Assembly: GCA_037447655.1 (NCBI GenBank)
Contig: JBBHKE010002552.1
Coordinates: 156,501-220,500, forward strand
DNA from: Zygnema cylindricum
Lineage: Eukaryota; Streptophyta; Zygnematophyceae; Zygnematales; Zygnemataceae
DNA: 64,000 bases
Direction of reading: 5' to 3'
Part shown: one piece after another, positions 24,569-36,040 of the stretch
How the letters are laid out: each line of letters opens with the position of its first letter
How positions within the stretch are numbered: position 1 is the first letter of the stretch
Notes under the pieces: model-generated
The model's input: only the letters and a program-made list of their open reading frames with translations
The model's database searches: none
What the model was told of the DNA's origin: nothing
Made by a program: the position numbers and the translations under genes

Positions 24569-25496
24569 GGGCGTGTCCCCATGTAACCGAAACTTTGAAA
24601 CGTTACTTTAGATTTTAGCGAAGATTTTACGGTGTACTTTTCAAGGTGTTCGTATGTCAATCGTTACTTGCGCGTTCATTATTTCGAATTTGTGACAATT
24701 GTAGACGTCTACAAAATGTGCGACAGTCTACGAAACGAAATGTAAGCAACTACGAAACTTCCTAAAAAAGGCGACGGTTGTAGACGTCGAGGTTTTTGTG
24801 ACGTTGTAGATTTTTAGGGTTTTGTGACATAGCGAAGTCATGCTACCATGTTACGTCATCAGTACGTAAATTTTCCGCCATGGCTTCCTGATTTCGTTTT
24901 CTTATCTTTCTTCATTCGATATGCCATCAAACTTAGACCAAAAATATATAAAAAAAATAAAAAATGTATATCTTTCATTTGATACCATTATTCCTGTATC
25001 TAGTGTAAATATGAGAGAAAGAGGAGTGGTCGAGTGAGAAAGAGGGGGAGAGACGAGGACGAAGAATATTTTGCAAAAGACCCATGAAGGAAAATGGAGG
25101 TCCGAGACCCCTGCAAAATTTTCTCTATACATGTTTGTCATTTTTTTATATGCATGCGCGTGACGAGCAGTGAAAAAATAGCGTGTATTTTCCTTCGTGC
25201 ATTTTTTTTCGAAAACGTTTGACACGTGCAATCCAAGTTTTCTATTCGTCAATAGGGTTGTATTTTGATTAAAATCAGGTCGCGATTTGATTCCAGTGCA
25301 AGTGTGAAGATGAGCTGGAAGTGGGTCGCGATGATTATAACGCCAAATTTGTGTACCTTCCAAGTTCCAAAATGACGCAAAATGTACTTGTGTTTTTGCC
25401 CATTTTTCGTACGGCGTAACATTTTCTCGTTGCAAGTCCCGTTTTATGTGAAAAAGACGAAAAAAAACCCTTACTTGAACACATGGGGATACGCCC
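24569..25496. mobile_element. DNA transposon relic with GGGCGTGTCCCCATG TIRs (928 bp)
   Basis: Left GGGCGTGTCCCCATGT and right ACATGGGGATACGCCC are inverted and flanked by TA. A frame of 177 codons on the minus strand inside (24902-25435) shows no recognisable transposase motif. Its central sequence (GACCCATGAA...GGAGGTCC...GAGAC near 25079-25110) recurs at 26820-26850, inside the next element. Confidence 0.7.
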
Positions 25497-25940
25497 TAAA
25501 GGAATAAATAGAGTAAAAAATAAATTAGTGTTATTAACGCTAATTAGGAAAACAAAATAAAAAAAAACATATATACTAATTAATCACTAACTCCAATTTG
25601 GGTTTTTTCGAATAATAAATGCCCGCCGTCTTGATGTCTACTTCAATGTATGTCTCCGTACAAAACTTGACAATTCGTACGCCAGAATCTGAATATTCGA
25701 GTTTGTTTCTCTTTTCCCAGTGCACATCCACATGCGTGCGAAATTACATTAAATGACTTTTTGTACATTTTTATTTCAAAAAGTACATTTTGGTACGGAC
25801 AAACCCTTTCCGTACACTACACTATAAACATCGCAGTATACTTCCGTTATTAACACTAATTAAAAAAATAACCCTAAAAGGCGTAAAGGAAAAAATAGAA
25901 TTATTGATTGTATTTCGGAAAAAAAGAGGGGCGCCGAATC
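25497..25940. other. Short AT-rich intergenic stretch
   Basis: No gene is seen. Fragments resembling the MITE termini (TTATTAACACTAATTA) occur near 25528 and 25851. Confidence 0.4.
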
Positions 25941-26957
25941 AGGGTAACCTTCCATCAGGCGTTCCCAGTTATCGTACGGTCACGTTTATTGGCAGTAATA
26001 TTTGTAACACCTTTCCATCAGGTCGTGTTAGTGAAGCAAAAATTGCTTACGTGTTAGATTGCGATTGGTAACACGTAGGATCTTGTTGCGTCACCCGGGA
26101 ATAAGGAAAGTTTTGAAAAGGACAAAATCGCAACTGCGTATCTGTACGGGTGGACGCCGATTAAAATATCTAATAGCGTCACGCTAATGTACAATCTGAA
26201 CGTTCTTGTATATGTCGTCGTACCGACGGCCACTAAAACCGTTGCAAAATGAAAGTTGGTACAAAATTACAAATGTCCATGAATGTACCATTTGTACGTT
26301 CATGTATTATCGCTGTACTGTACTTGGTTGTGCACATTTGATCGTCTATGTAAGCGATACTTTGAAAAAATTTTGAATTTGTAGTGAAGTGTTAGTACTA
26401 CTTTGAAAAGCGTCCTATGTGAAAAAATGAAGTAGGAACTTTGACATGTGGCGGTTGTAAAGGTACAACTTGTGGCCGACGGCGACTCGAAATTGGTGAT
26501 GTAAAAAACAACGATAGTTGTAGGCGTCTACATTTTGTAATTTTGTGACATGGCGGATGTTTAGGGTTTTGCTTAACATTGTGGTCGCTCACTTATGCGT
26601 CGATTCAAGGAATTTTCGGCCATGGATACGATTTAATTTTCTCAACTTTTTTAGCTCTATTTTCCATAAAATATCGTAAAAGTGTCAAAAGAATTATTTT
26701 TCAAATATCTTTCATTTCATACAAGTTTTGTCGTGCCTCATTCTAAAAAGTGTGAGATAAAAGTAATAGTGTGAGAGAGAGAGGGGAGAGGCGACGACGG
26801 CACAAAATTATGCAAAGGACCCATGAATGAAAGTGGAGGTCCAAGAGACTGAGACCTTGCAAATTTTATCCGTACATGCTTGTCTTTTCCGTACATGCAT
26901 GTGACGGGCAGGGAGAAAAATAGCGACCCCATTTTTTGCTTGATGGAAAGTTACCCT
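25941..26957. mobile_element. DNA transposon relic with AGGGTAAC-TTCCATCA TIRs
   Basis: Left AGGGTAACCTTCCATCAGG and right TGATGGAAAGTTACCCT are inverted. Directly after the right end, TAGGGTAACGTTCCATCAG starts a second, oppositely oriented copy of the terminus. Part of the interior (26740-26940) is homologous to the interior of the 24569 element. Confidence 0.6.
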
Positions 26958-27634
26958 TAGGGTAACGTTCCATCAGCCGAAAAGTGAGGTAGTTTGCAAA
27001 AATCCGCGAATATCCGTACCAAACCGTACCACCTATTTTGTTTTTATACGAAAAACAACATTACAAAGAATCTTGCCAATACTCTCCGAAGGTCTTGGAG
27101 GTAATACTGACCGGCGGATTCAGGTACCTTTCTCTGCTATAAGGGCATATCATTCTTTTCTTAAATAAGAGGATATATTGTATTGGACTGGTGAAGAAAC
27201 GTTGACCACCATTTGGTACTACCAAAATCTGAAGCACAATATCAAACTATTGGATAGCGCAACGCAGAGTGGTGGGAGCTAAATATCGACAGGAGCTGCT
27301 CAGTGTAATTAAAAAACTGGGGATAAATTCTCCCTAGTGAAATAGAAATGACCTTCTTAGACAAGATACTGGGGAATATCACGAAAATAAAGTTTGAAAC
27401 ATAAAAGTTCACTCGAGATCCACCTATGCACAACATTATCCAAGTTACAAACTATAACACCATGAACCGTTTTGATGCTGACCTATTCAACACAAAAAAA
27501 CGTAATATACAATCGAACCCAAATTTTCGTTAAAGAATAACGACATAAAGCAAACAACTTTGGGCTTTCATCGAGCACTTTCAATATGTCTTAACGGACC
27601 TAAGACACAGTTGAAACCTAAAACACCTAGCTGT
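26958..27634. other. Intergenic, no gene seen
   Basis: This starts with a transposon-like terminus (GGGTAACGTTCCATCAG). The remainder is AT-rich without supported features. Confidence 0.4.
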
Positions 27635-27886
27635 AATAAGATACTGAGACCAATAGATTTACATTAAGATACTGAGACCAATAGATTTACATTAAGATAC
27701 TGAGACCAATAGATTTACATTAAGATACTGAGACCAATAGATTTACATTAAGATACTGAGACCAATAGATTTACATTAAGATATTGAGACCAATAGATTT
27801 ACATTAAGATACTGAGGCCAGTAGATTTACATTAAGATACTGAGACCAATAGATTTACATTAAGATACTGAGACCAATAGATTTAC
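27635..27886. repeat. 28-bp minisatellite, nine copies
   Basis: The unit begins ATTAAGATACTGAGACC and ends AATAGATTTAC. Nine head-to-tail units run without spacers. Copies 6 and 7 have point changes (ATATTGAGACC; GAGGCCAGTAG); the rest are almost identical, so amplification is recent. Confidence 0.97.
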
Positions 27887-28577
27887 AGTTCAGTCTCGAT
27901 GGAAGATTGCTGAGTTCATTGAGCAGCACAAGGAGTGCTATTGAAAAGGGGGAAAGGAGCAGTATCGAAAGGATAGGCCATTTTTTAATTTTCGTGACAC
28001 AAAGCCGTATGGCTATGACGTGCGCTAATTTTCTCAGGGCATGTTTTTCTCCAAACAGCTATTGTGTTCATGACGATTATTTGAATTATTCTCAATCAAT
28101 TGTAATTTCTAAGACAAACTTCCCATTGTTGTTCAATTCTTGAAGGCAGAAATGGAAGTTAACAAACAGAACCTTTTCATGACACAACTTGCAAAAATAT
28201 GCAGAAAGTCAAATCACTGACATCATTAATCCCACCAAAAAGAAGCTGGTCGAGAAACAAAATGTAGCGGCGTCTTACAAGAGAGTTTCATTTACAAACA
28301 TCTTTCGTTTTCTTATTTATGGTACAAAGGCTCATAAAAAGCTGCAAGAAGCTCTTTGAACAAAGAAAAAACTCGAAAAAAAACCCAGCCCCAACAATTG
28401 CTGTTGTTAGGCCAGGGTACATCTACTGGTTATCCGTTCTTTCATGTTTCCAAAACATTCGGCAAAAACATGTCGATGTTGGCAAGCTCAAGATACCCCA
28501 ATTGAAACATTTTTGCCAATCTAATGAGAGAGGCTCATATTGTAACCCAATCTCATTATTCTCAGAGCTTCCTTTTT
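27887..28577. other. Intergenic; 3' flank of the LEA-like gene
   Basis: No supported gene. This probably includes the 3' UTR of the minus-strand gene that ends at 28578. Confidence 0.4.
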
Positions 28578-30713
28578 TTAGGTTGACATTCCTGTCTGAC
28601 TCGAAGTATCCTGTTTTGCAGAATTATGGGCATTATGATTTTCAGCATGTCGACCAGATTCCTTCTGTGCCACAGGCTCCCCTTGCTCCTCCCTCTCATA
28701 CTCGGGTGCCCGCGGGAATTCATTCACATTATCCACTTTGTGTGCATTTTCGGCCCACTCTGCTGGAGCATTGCCAACACTGCAGAAAAAACAAAAAAAA
28801 CAATGGCGTGGCAAAAGACAAAAGACTTGAGGGTTCAAAAAATAATGGATGCATCTATAATTAATTGAATCAATCACCCTCTGGCCTTCATAATTAAGAC
28901 AATGCTTAACTTGAAACGTCAGAACAGCTTGATTCGTTTCCAAAACTCTTCCTATATCACATCCATACTGAATTAAAAGAATTAACTCACAAAACGAAAA
29001 TTGCAAACTCAAATACGTAGTGCAAAATAATCTTCAGGTGCTTACCGTCCCACTGCACCACCCACAACTGCTTCTCCATAGATTTGTCCAAATCCCTCAT
29101 CAGACGAACGAGTGGCGTATGCCTCTCCATACGAGTCGGTCATATCGGTAGTGTAAGCTTCTTTAGTTTCAGTGGCTGCTGGGTCAGAAGGCTGTGATTC
29201 TCGCTTTTGTTGCATACTATCCCCTCCTTCGACAGAATCTCCATATCTCTGACCCATGCCTTCTTCAGATGACCGTGTGGCATAGTCATCACCATAAGCC
29301 TCTTCCATATCTGCCTTAGATCCAGCATTGGTTGCCATATTTCTTGCCTGTGACAGGGAGGGAAGGAAGAGGGAGAGGGAGAGGGAGAGGGATAGACTCA
29401 TACATGAGTTGAACATCCAATTTCGTCTCTTATATATTCTCCACAGAATATAAGTTGTTCAACCGATGCTTTTGATCCACATCCAAAGGACGCTTACAGG
29501 AAAGAAACAAATCTATATCCAAAAGCTAGATTATTCAAAAAAAATAGATGTCACTTTACCTTTACCGCTATAGAACAGCCCTTACAGAGAAAAGAACTAG
29601 CTGGCATAGAGATGCATCGTATATGCCACGCAGTTTGTTCATGTCAACAATTTTTACAAGAGAATGGCATTCCCTCAGACATTCGAGGAAAATATTTGCA
29701 AAGAAAGTATTTCCTCTTACAACACTCGGAATAGTTTATCAAACACGAAAAAAGTTAAACTTTCAGTCAAAAGTTCTGCTGCCAAATTTGCCGAAAATAC
29801 AATAGGGTGCTAAGAAGGATCAATAGAACAAGGTGCAAAAACAAAGAGGGGCGCTTTAGTATTAAATTGCAGGAATTCTATAAGGGAAAATGCAGAAAGT
29901 TACTGATATCTCAGCACACCACCAACTCAACAAACAACAACAACATGGCCCCAACCAACAAATAGAATGGCCCCAAATAATACGGCCCATCACCAATAAT
30001 TATCTTGCACAAACTTCTCTCCAACTAATTATCTTTCAAAACTCATTGAACTGTTTCAGAATATTACAGTTACCTTTCAACATTAACATCCTATAATTTA
30101 TATTATGAAAGAATGAATACTAATTTGATAATATAATAGATTTCTCAATTACCTTAAAAGGATCAGATGCTAACAAGGAGCTTGTCGCTGCTGGAAACCT
30201 TCCAAAATCTGTAAGTGCAATCCTCCTGCAAGTTTGACAAAACGTAGGAAACATGTTTCTTTTAATGCTGAAAAAGTACATGTTTCTCTTAATGCTGCCA
30301 CTGTCGGTTTTGGTATGCGATTTGTGCCATATTTGGCTGCAAAGAAAGCATCCAGTAGGCAATAAGCACAAAACAAATGATGTGATAAAATCATTGCGGA
30401 AATTTGAGACAAAAGTAAACACTAAAACTAATGGAGAGACAAACAGCAAACCACAGTCATGTATCAACAAAAAAGAAAAACTGTAATTCAGCTTGTTAAT
30501 GTTAAGCTTTGCTTTTAGTTAAAAAACTTGACATCAAATACGGAATGAACAAATAAAAAAAAACAGGAAAAAAAACAACGCTTTTTTACCGCAGATACCG
30601 AGTTTCTGTAAAAACAGCCTGCTCACTAATTTTAAACACCACATATGCAGGCAGATTAGCCAGCTCAGAAGTCTTCACCTGTCAACTCGAAGAAGGGCCC
30701 TAATAGCCGCCAT
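28578..30713 (-). CDS. Hydrophilic LEA-like protein with putative mitochondrial presequence, 4 exons
   Basis: The exons on the minus strand are 30713-30679, 30225-30153, 29347-29046 and 28779-28578. They total 612 nt (203 aa), with GT-AG junctions and agreeing phases. Exons 1-2 give MAAIRALLRVDR and then RIALTDFGRFPAATSSLL, rich in Arg and Ser, which looks like a cleavable mitochondrial (or plastid) presequence. The mature part is very hydrophilic with two imperfect repeats, YATRSSEEGMGQRYG (about residues 58-72) and YATRSSDEGFGQIYG (about 112-126). The C-terminus is rich in Glu, His and Asn. I do not recognise the family. Composition and location in a LEA cluster suggest a seed- or spore-maturation protein, which is inference. 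A second ATG (MATNAG, 29336-29338) could start a version without the presequence. The gene is head-to-head with Em-like 1. Confidence 0.78.
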
Positions 30714-31792
30714 TGTAATACGCCTCGCTTATATATTAATCTGTTCTCGTAACTTACAGCAAAAAGTTGACGGAAAGAGATTCCGTGTTTCCAGTAGGAT
30801 CAGCAGCACATAGCAGCAGCACCCAAATTTGCCCAAACAAAATTGGCGTTTGAGCTTGGTAAGAATTATCCTGACGTGGCAGCTGCAACGTGGCAAAAAT
30901 GGTGCATAGAGTTTGTTACGTGGCATGAAAAACAAAGAGCTGACACTTGGCTGTTTCATGAAGCGTTAAATGGGAGTCGCTCATGGAAAGTAGGAAAAGC
31001 ACGTGATTTGTTGGACGTTTTTTCAAAAAGAAGGAATATTGAACACGTTTTAAGCTGTAATCCTACGCGGCAGTCCATGCATCAATGTTTGACATTTAGG
31101 CAACTTTTGCAATGTATGGTATGCGCTAACAGACGTGAATGGTCCACGGTTTCAAACTCACATATGACAGCTGAATCTATGCGGCAGATTTTCTGATTTT
31201 GGATACCGGTGAAATTTACTTTTACGGTGGCGTCCCACCATTGGCTCAAAATGGTTTTTAAAGGTTCTTAGGTCCTTATGAAGTTACGAACAACACTTGT
31301 AAAAAATAAATAATTCCCTAGGCGCTACATGTTTAAACCACTGGTCATATCAGTGTTCACGATCATCTAAACCGGTAACAAAGGTGATAATCGGACGGCG
31401 TGCCAATAAGCATTGGTGAGTAAATTAATTTCGCCAAGCTACAGTAACTTGGGCCGCTGTCACAGTTTAGAACGAGTACTTTACTTCCTCCGTCCGCCTG
31501 CCCAAATGTCCAGTATATTACTGAAAACGAACCGATACTAAATTAGCAAATGAGTTTTCTTGCCGACGGCGGGTAGGAATTTGCATGCATTTCTGGTCTG
31601 TAAAGAGTGACATGGAAATTCACAGATTGCCGGAAAACCATCCTATAAGTACTCATCTTTCTTCGTAACTTTCCAGCCGTTTCAGGTTGAAAACTAGGAG
31701 ACATATATAAATTTCCTGGCGTAAATAAGTCTACAGGAATATTTCTTGCACGGGATTTTGTGAGAGAATATACTTTGAAACTTTAATTCAAG
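30714..31792. promoter_or_regulatory. Bidirectional promoter with ABRE, G-box and RY motifs
   Basis: This lies between the divergent LEA-like and Em-like 1 genes. ACGTGGC, the abscisic-acid response element core known from Em promoters, occurs at 30874-30880, 30888-30894 and 30918-30924. A CACGTG G-box is at 31000-31005. RY motifs CATGCAT (bound by ABI3/FUS3 B3 factors in plants) are at 31076-31082 and 31584-31590. TATATAAAT at 31704-31712 fits a TATA box for Em-like 1, 80 bp before its ATG. Regulation by ABA and B3 factors is inference. A 117-codon frame at 30843-31196 overlaps these motifs and is not considered a gene. Confidence 0.75.
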
Positions 31793-32904
31793 ATGGCGCA
31801 AAAGACGGCCACGCAGGAGGCTTTGGACGAGGTCAAGGAAAAAGTTCAGGATCCAGAAGAGCGTCAGGTGACAGAATGAGTTTAAAAAAATACAAAGATG
31901 TTGAAAAAAAATATAAAGATGTTGACACGAGCCACAATAAATCCGGTTGTCAAAGCACATAAAGATGATGACGCCAGCCACAGTAAATCTGGTTTAAACC
32001 ATTTGTAACAAGACCTGCTCTTCATATTAAAAATTATCCACTTTTCATATGATAATTTCACAGAACGAATATTCTTATGACTTTGCAGATATTTAGAAGG
32101 CTAAAAAGAAATCATGTATGCATAGGGAAAATTATGTGATTCGTTATGTATGCTTATTATGTATTATGTATGTTTATAAAAAATTGGCTGTGCTATGTTT
32201 ATATGATTTTGGCTATGTTACGTTTATATGGCTTTGACTATATTATGTTTGTATGATTTTTGGCTACACTATGCTCATACAGTTTTCCACAAAAAAAAAC
32301 ATAACATACCATAACATTTTTTATTTTTTTTTCACATTTCCTATCGTGGCGGAGGGCAGGAGTTGGAGGATAGAGTGAAGCAGGGAGAGACAGTGGTGAA
32401 GGGTGGCACGGGAGGGAAATCACTGGATGCTCAGATTCACCTGGCAGAAGGTGAAAACTGACTGTTTTTTTCATTTTTGATTATTTTTTCATTTTTTCGT
32501 TCTTTTGTTTTTTGTTTTTCCCAAGTAGACTGGTATGAAATTTGTTATTGCAACAACCTCATAAATTTTATAAATACATAGTATTTTAGTGCTTTGAAGT
32601 ATGTTTTGAGAATTTGAGTTTATTTTAGGAGGCAGAGGCAAATATATATATTTTTCTTTTCCTTTTCATTCCTTTCAAGAATCAGCAAAATTGAGAAATC
32701 TGAAGTTAAAATTTTCTGTTTTTTTTTTCCTTTGTTTCTTTAGGAAGGAGCAAAGGTGGGCACGCTCGCGCAGAAGAACTCGGACATGAAGGATATTCCG
32801 AAATGGGGCGTAAAGGGGGTTTATCCACTATGGAAAAATCTGGGGGCGACGCTGCCGCTGAGAAGGGCATTGAGATAGACGAGTCCAAGTTTACGAAAAG
32901 TTAA
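31793..32904 (+). CDS. EM: Em-like group 1 LEA protein 1 (LEA_5 family), 3 exons
   Basis: The exons are 31793-31867, 32360-32450 and 32744-32904, totalling 327 nt (108 aa). All junctions are GT-AG with phases 0 and 1. It starts [17 protein letters not shown]. Exon 2 encodes the conserved [17 protein letters not shown]. Exon 3 carries one copy of the 20-residue signature ([20 protein letters not shown]), then [16 protein letters not shown] and the end DESKFTKS. Group 1 LEA proteins are disordered, highly hydrophilic proteins of dry seeds and spores that protect against water loss. Intron 1 contains a degenerate ATGTTTATATGATTTTGGCT repeat also present in Em-like 2. Confidence 0.94.
32120..32290. 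repeat. Degenerate ~31-bp repeat in Em-like 1 intron 1
   Basis: Units resemble TATGTTTATATGATTTTGGC. Related units lie in Em-like 2 intron 1 at 49086-49235, which supports duplication of the whole gene. Confidence 0.7.
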
Positions 32905-33911
32905 ATTTGATTCAATAGAGAAATTTCTCACTGCTCCGTGGTAAAAGCAGTAGTGTCGGTAAAAATGTCCTTGCAAGAATAGTTCGGAGAGGAAATGAAG
33001 GGATGGGTTGAGTTTGGCACGAGAGCCGTAAGTTGTACATAAAATAGCATTTCTATTCTGAATAAATAACAGAATTGTCATGAGCCTTAAACAAATCCCT
33101 AAAGGGGAATTTTTTGCTCTATGTAATAGAAAGTAAGTACCAGTGTGTGTTTTGTGTGTGTTTTTTTTCCTTTGTTTTTTGGCTTTACTCTCATTTTACT
33201 TTCAGAAATTAGAGTGCATCTTACTTCTGTTATGCATTCAGTCAGTCGATATTGTTGTTAAATTCGTCTGTTGATTTTGCCGTACACTGAGTTGATTTTT
33301 AGCCTTTTTATTAGGAACAAGCCTGAAATTATTGTATAGATTTATCTTATGAACTACAATAAAGCCCTCTCTGATGATAGGAAGGAAAATGACATGCCTG
33401 AAAGGATGTTTGACAGTTGAGCGAATATATTGGAGGTTAGAATCGGTGAGTTTGGAATATTGCATGCTTTCTTTGTCTAGCTTTTAATCTGCTTTAATTT
33501 CATGGACGAGTTGAAATTGGCGAGTTATTATGTTTCTTATTTTCTTTATGTAGTATTTGGTAATGTTGATCTTGGTGAATATGGTTTCAATCAAATGATC
33601 TCGTGTTTTTTGGTTCCTTTTTGCAAAGCTTGGGCTTGAAAATGTTGATTGATGAGTCGATAATTTCAATTTCAAAACTATGAACTGGTCCACACTCTTA
33701 CACCATAAATGTTTCCTAATGGCCATCAAAAAAAGAAACACTTCGAGACTCTATGAAAAGTGACAATTGGCAAATTCATTTAGTCTCAAATTTCTTCACA
33801 TTTAAAATTTTCCATTTTGAGTCCATTAGCGTCCCATCCTTTCTAAATACTCGGACATGTAAATTAATGCATACGTGTAGTACATAACCGTTCACGTTGC
33901 CACGTGTATAG
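32905..33911. other. 3' flank of Em-like 1, homologous to the 3' flank of Em-like 2
   Basis: AAGCAGTAGTGTCGGTAAA and ATGTCCTTGCAA at about 32946-32980 recur at about 50222-50255. CTAGCTTTTAATCTGCTT at about 33478 recurs at about 50761. No gene is seen. The copia element interrupts this flank at 33912. Confidence 0.7.
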
Positions 33912-34480
33912 TGTTACGATTCATTGAAAGAATCGTACGCACGCGGAATCAGTTTGATTTCGCGAAAGAAAAACTGTACTTTATAGAATGTACCGAAAGT
34001 ACAGTTACGTGTATTTAGATAAAGTTCTAGTTGTTTCGCGAAATATATTTGTTGTTTCGTTTCGCGCCTAGATTGTCGTACGTTTAATATAGTACGATAG
34101 TACTTCTAGCTTTGTCTAGTACTTTCGTCTTAGCTTGTCGTTTTGCTATGTTTCAGCCCTTAGAGAAATTTAGAGTATTCTAGATTACAGGTGGCAGATT
34201 TCTGGAGGCTTCTTGACGGCGCACAATCACACGTGTCACGCCATGGCTGATATTATATTTAACGGACACCATGACTGTGTGTTAATTAATCAATGATAAA
34301 TTGGAGGATTATATGGAGTAATAGAAGAGATAGAGAAGAAATTGTAATTTCAGTTTTTTTTATTAATGTGAGAATTTTTTGAAATGTCTCTTCAATGTTG
34401 ATGTAATGTTTTATATTCTGAATGCTTCTGCTGCTATAAGTGTTTGTAAGTGAGCTCAGAGTTTTTTATCGATCCTTTCA
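33912..34480 (+). repeat. 5' LTR of the copia element
   Basis: 569 bp, TG...CA, very similar to the 3' LTR with scattered substitutions and small indels. High similarity suggests fairly recent insertion. Confidence 0.95.
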
Positions 34481-34527
34481 TTTGGTATCGGAGCGGGTAG
34501 AGCTCCATTGTAGTATTTCCTTTGGTT

Positions 34528-36040
34528 ATGGGTGGAAGGAACAAAAAGAAGTCCCCTTTCACTCCCTCCTCTTCAGCTACCCCTGTTTCTAACTTTTGGG
34601 AAAATTTGCCGACTCCCGAGGATCCTCCTAAAGAAGAGAAAGAGTTCAGTTTTACCGGAGCCGCATTTGAGTCATCATTCCCCACGGATTCGTTCGATCA
34701 AAATAGAGGTGTCGGTGGCTCGATGTCCGACAATCAAATGCGAGAGTATTTGGAGAGTTTTATGCGTCAGATTGATGAGAATTTCTCGGCCGTGGATAGG
34801 AGGTTCGATGAATTAACTCACGGTGATCCGGATCCCAATCCGGATGGAGGAGATTCCAATGATAGTGATGAGGAGGCAAAAAAATTGAAAGATAAGAGGG
34901 GGAAATTTAAGCTTGATGACGATTCCGATTAAGAAGAAGATAGTCAAGGAGGAGTGGAAATGTTTCAGATGCTCGGAAAGACCGTCGTATTCAATGAATC
35001 GAATTATCCTTCGTGGAAGAAATATATTCGAGCTCAATTGATTTTGAGAGGCATTTGGAAGGTTGTCAATGGAGAGGAGAAAATGCCGGTTGGAGATACT
35101 AAGACTCTTCGTTTGTGGAGGCGAAAGAATCTTGCGGCTATCACCAAATTGATGCAAACGTGTTCAGTTTCCGTGCATGATCATTTCCTCACGCATAGCC
35201 ACCGCACACGGATGTTGGAAGGCGTTGGAATCCCAATTTGAGAGGGGAATCCAAAACAAGGGGCAATATATGTTTTCCGATTTCATGCAATTTAAAATGA
35301 AATCCAACGAATCTTTTGACGATGCCGTGAAGAGATTTAATATTATTGTGGAGCAACTTCTTAACAATGGGAGAGTGATCACGCAGGAGGACAAAGTAAC
35401 CGGATTTTTGAATGCGTTACCAGATAAATGGATCCACATCAAGGAGATTTTACTTGCGAGGGAAAATAATACTTACGAATTTATTGTGAATTATTTGAAG
35501 ATGGCGGAGAGTAATCGTATCATTTCCTCAAAAGGATCTTTGGGCGTTGGATCCTTGAATGTGACCGCTCCCGAATTCGCGAACTTACATTATTTCCGTG
35601 GAAAAAGTGGTGGAAAAGGAGGAGATTCGAGAGGTCGTGGAAAATGGCTTGATAGGGGTGGAAATCTAAAATCTCGGTCCGCCCAAAATGATAGTAGCAA
35701 CGTCTTGTATTTCCGTTGCACCCGGCCCGGTCATTTTTCGGCTTCGTGTACGGAAAAAGAGAGAGAATGCTTCAATTGTGGGAAATTAGGCCACACGAGC
35801 CAACAATGCTACTCTAAATTTAGTAGCAGAGGAGTAAGAGGCGGTCGCAGTTTTGATGGTCGCGGTCGCGGACGTGATAGTGGTCGTGGTTGTGGACGCT
35901 ATGGCGGTCATGGTGGAAGCCATGGAAATTTGGTTGACTTGGGAAATTACGAAGGAGGCGAAGGTGGACAAACGTTCACTTGTCTTCATCTCTCTATTGA
36001 TTCATTAAGTGAACCAAGTGACGCACGCGAAAAGGAGTAG
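34528..36040 (+). pseudogene. copia gag with UBN2-like domain and zinc knuckles, frameshifted
   Basis: The leader frame (34528-34932) is acidic and ends in a stop. The gag core begins near 34960 with VVFNESNYPSWKKYIRA, a typical copia gag start (F.G.NY..W). It shifts frame near 35190 and continues to FDDAVKRFNIIVEQL and LNALPDKW. The second zinc knuckle is complete (CFNCGKLGHTSQQC). The first lacks its leading Cys (YFRCTRPGHFSASC). A Gly/Arg-rich stretch follows, and a stop at 36038 separates gag from protease. Confidence 0.85.

Noticed and set aside
24902-25435. 177-codon minus-strand frame as a transposase
   Set aside because: No DDE/D motif or conserved block. Composition is that of AT-rich DNA inside a transposon relic.
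27635-27886. CRISPR-like array
   Set aside because: The 28-bp units are directly adjacent with no unique spacers, in a eukaryotic context. It is a minisatellite.
28319-28864. 181-codon plus-strand frame
   Set aside because: It is antisense to exon 4 of the LEA-like gene, whose frame and splice sites are better supported.
30843-31196. 117-codon frame with ATG as a gene
   Set aside because: It overlaps ABRE, G-box and RY motifs in a divergent LEA promoter and has no recognisable motif. A chance frame is more likely.
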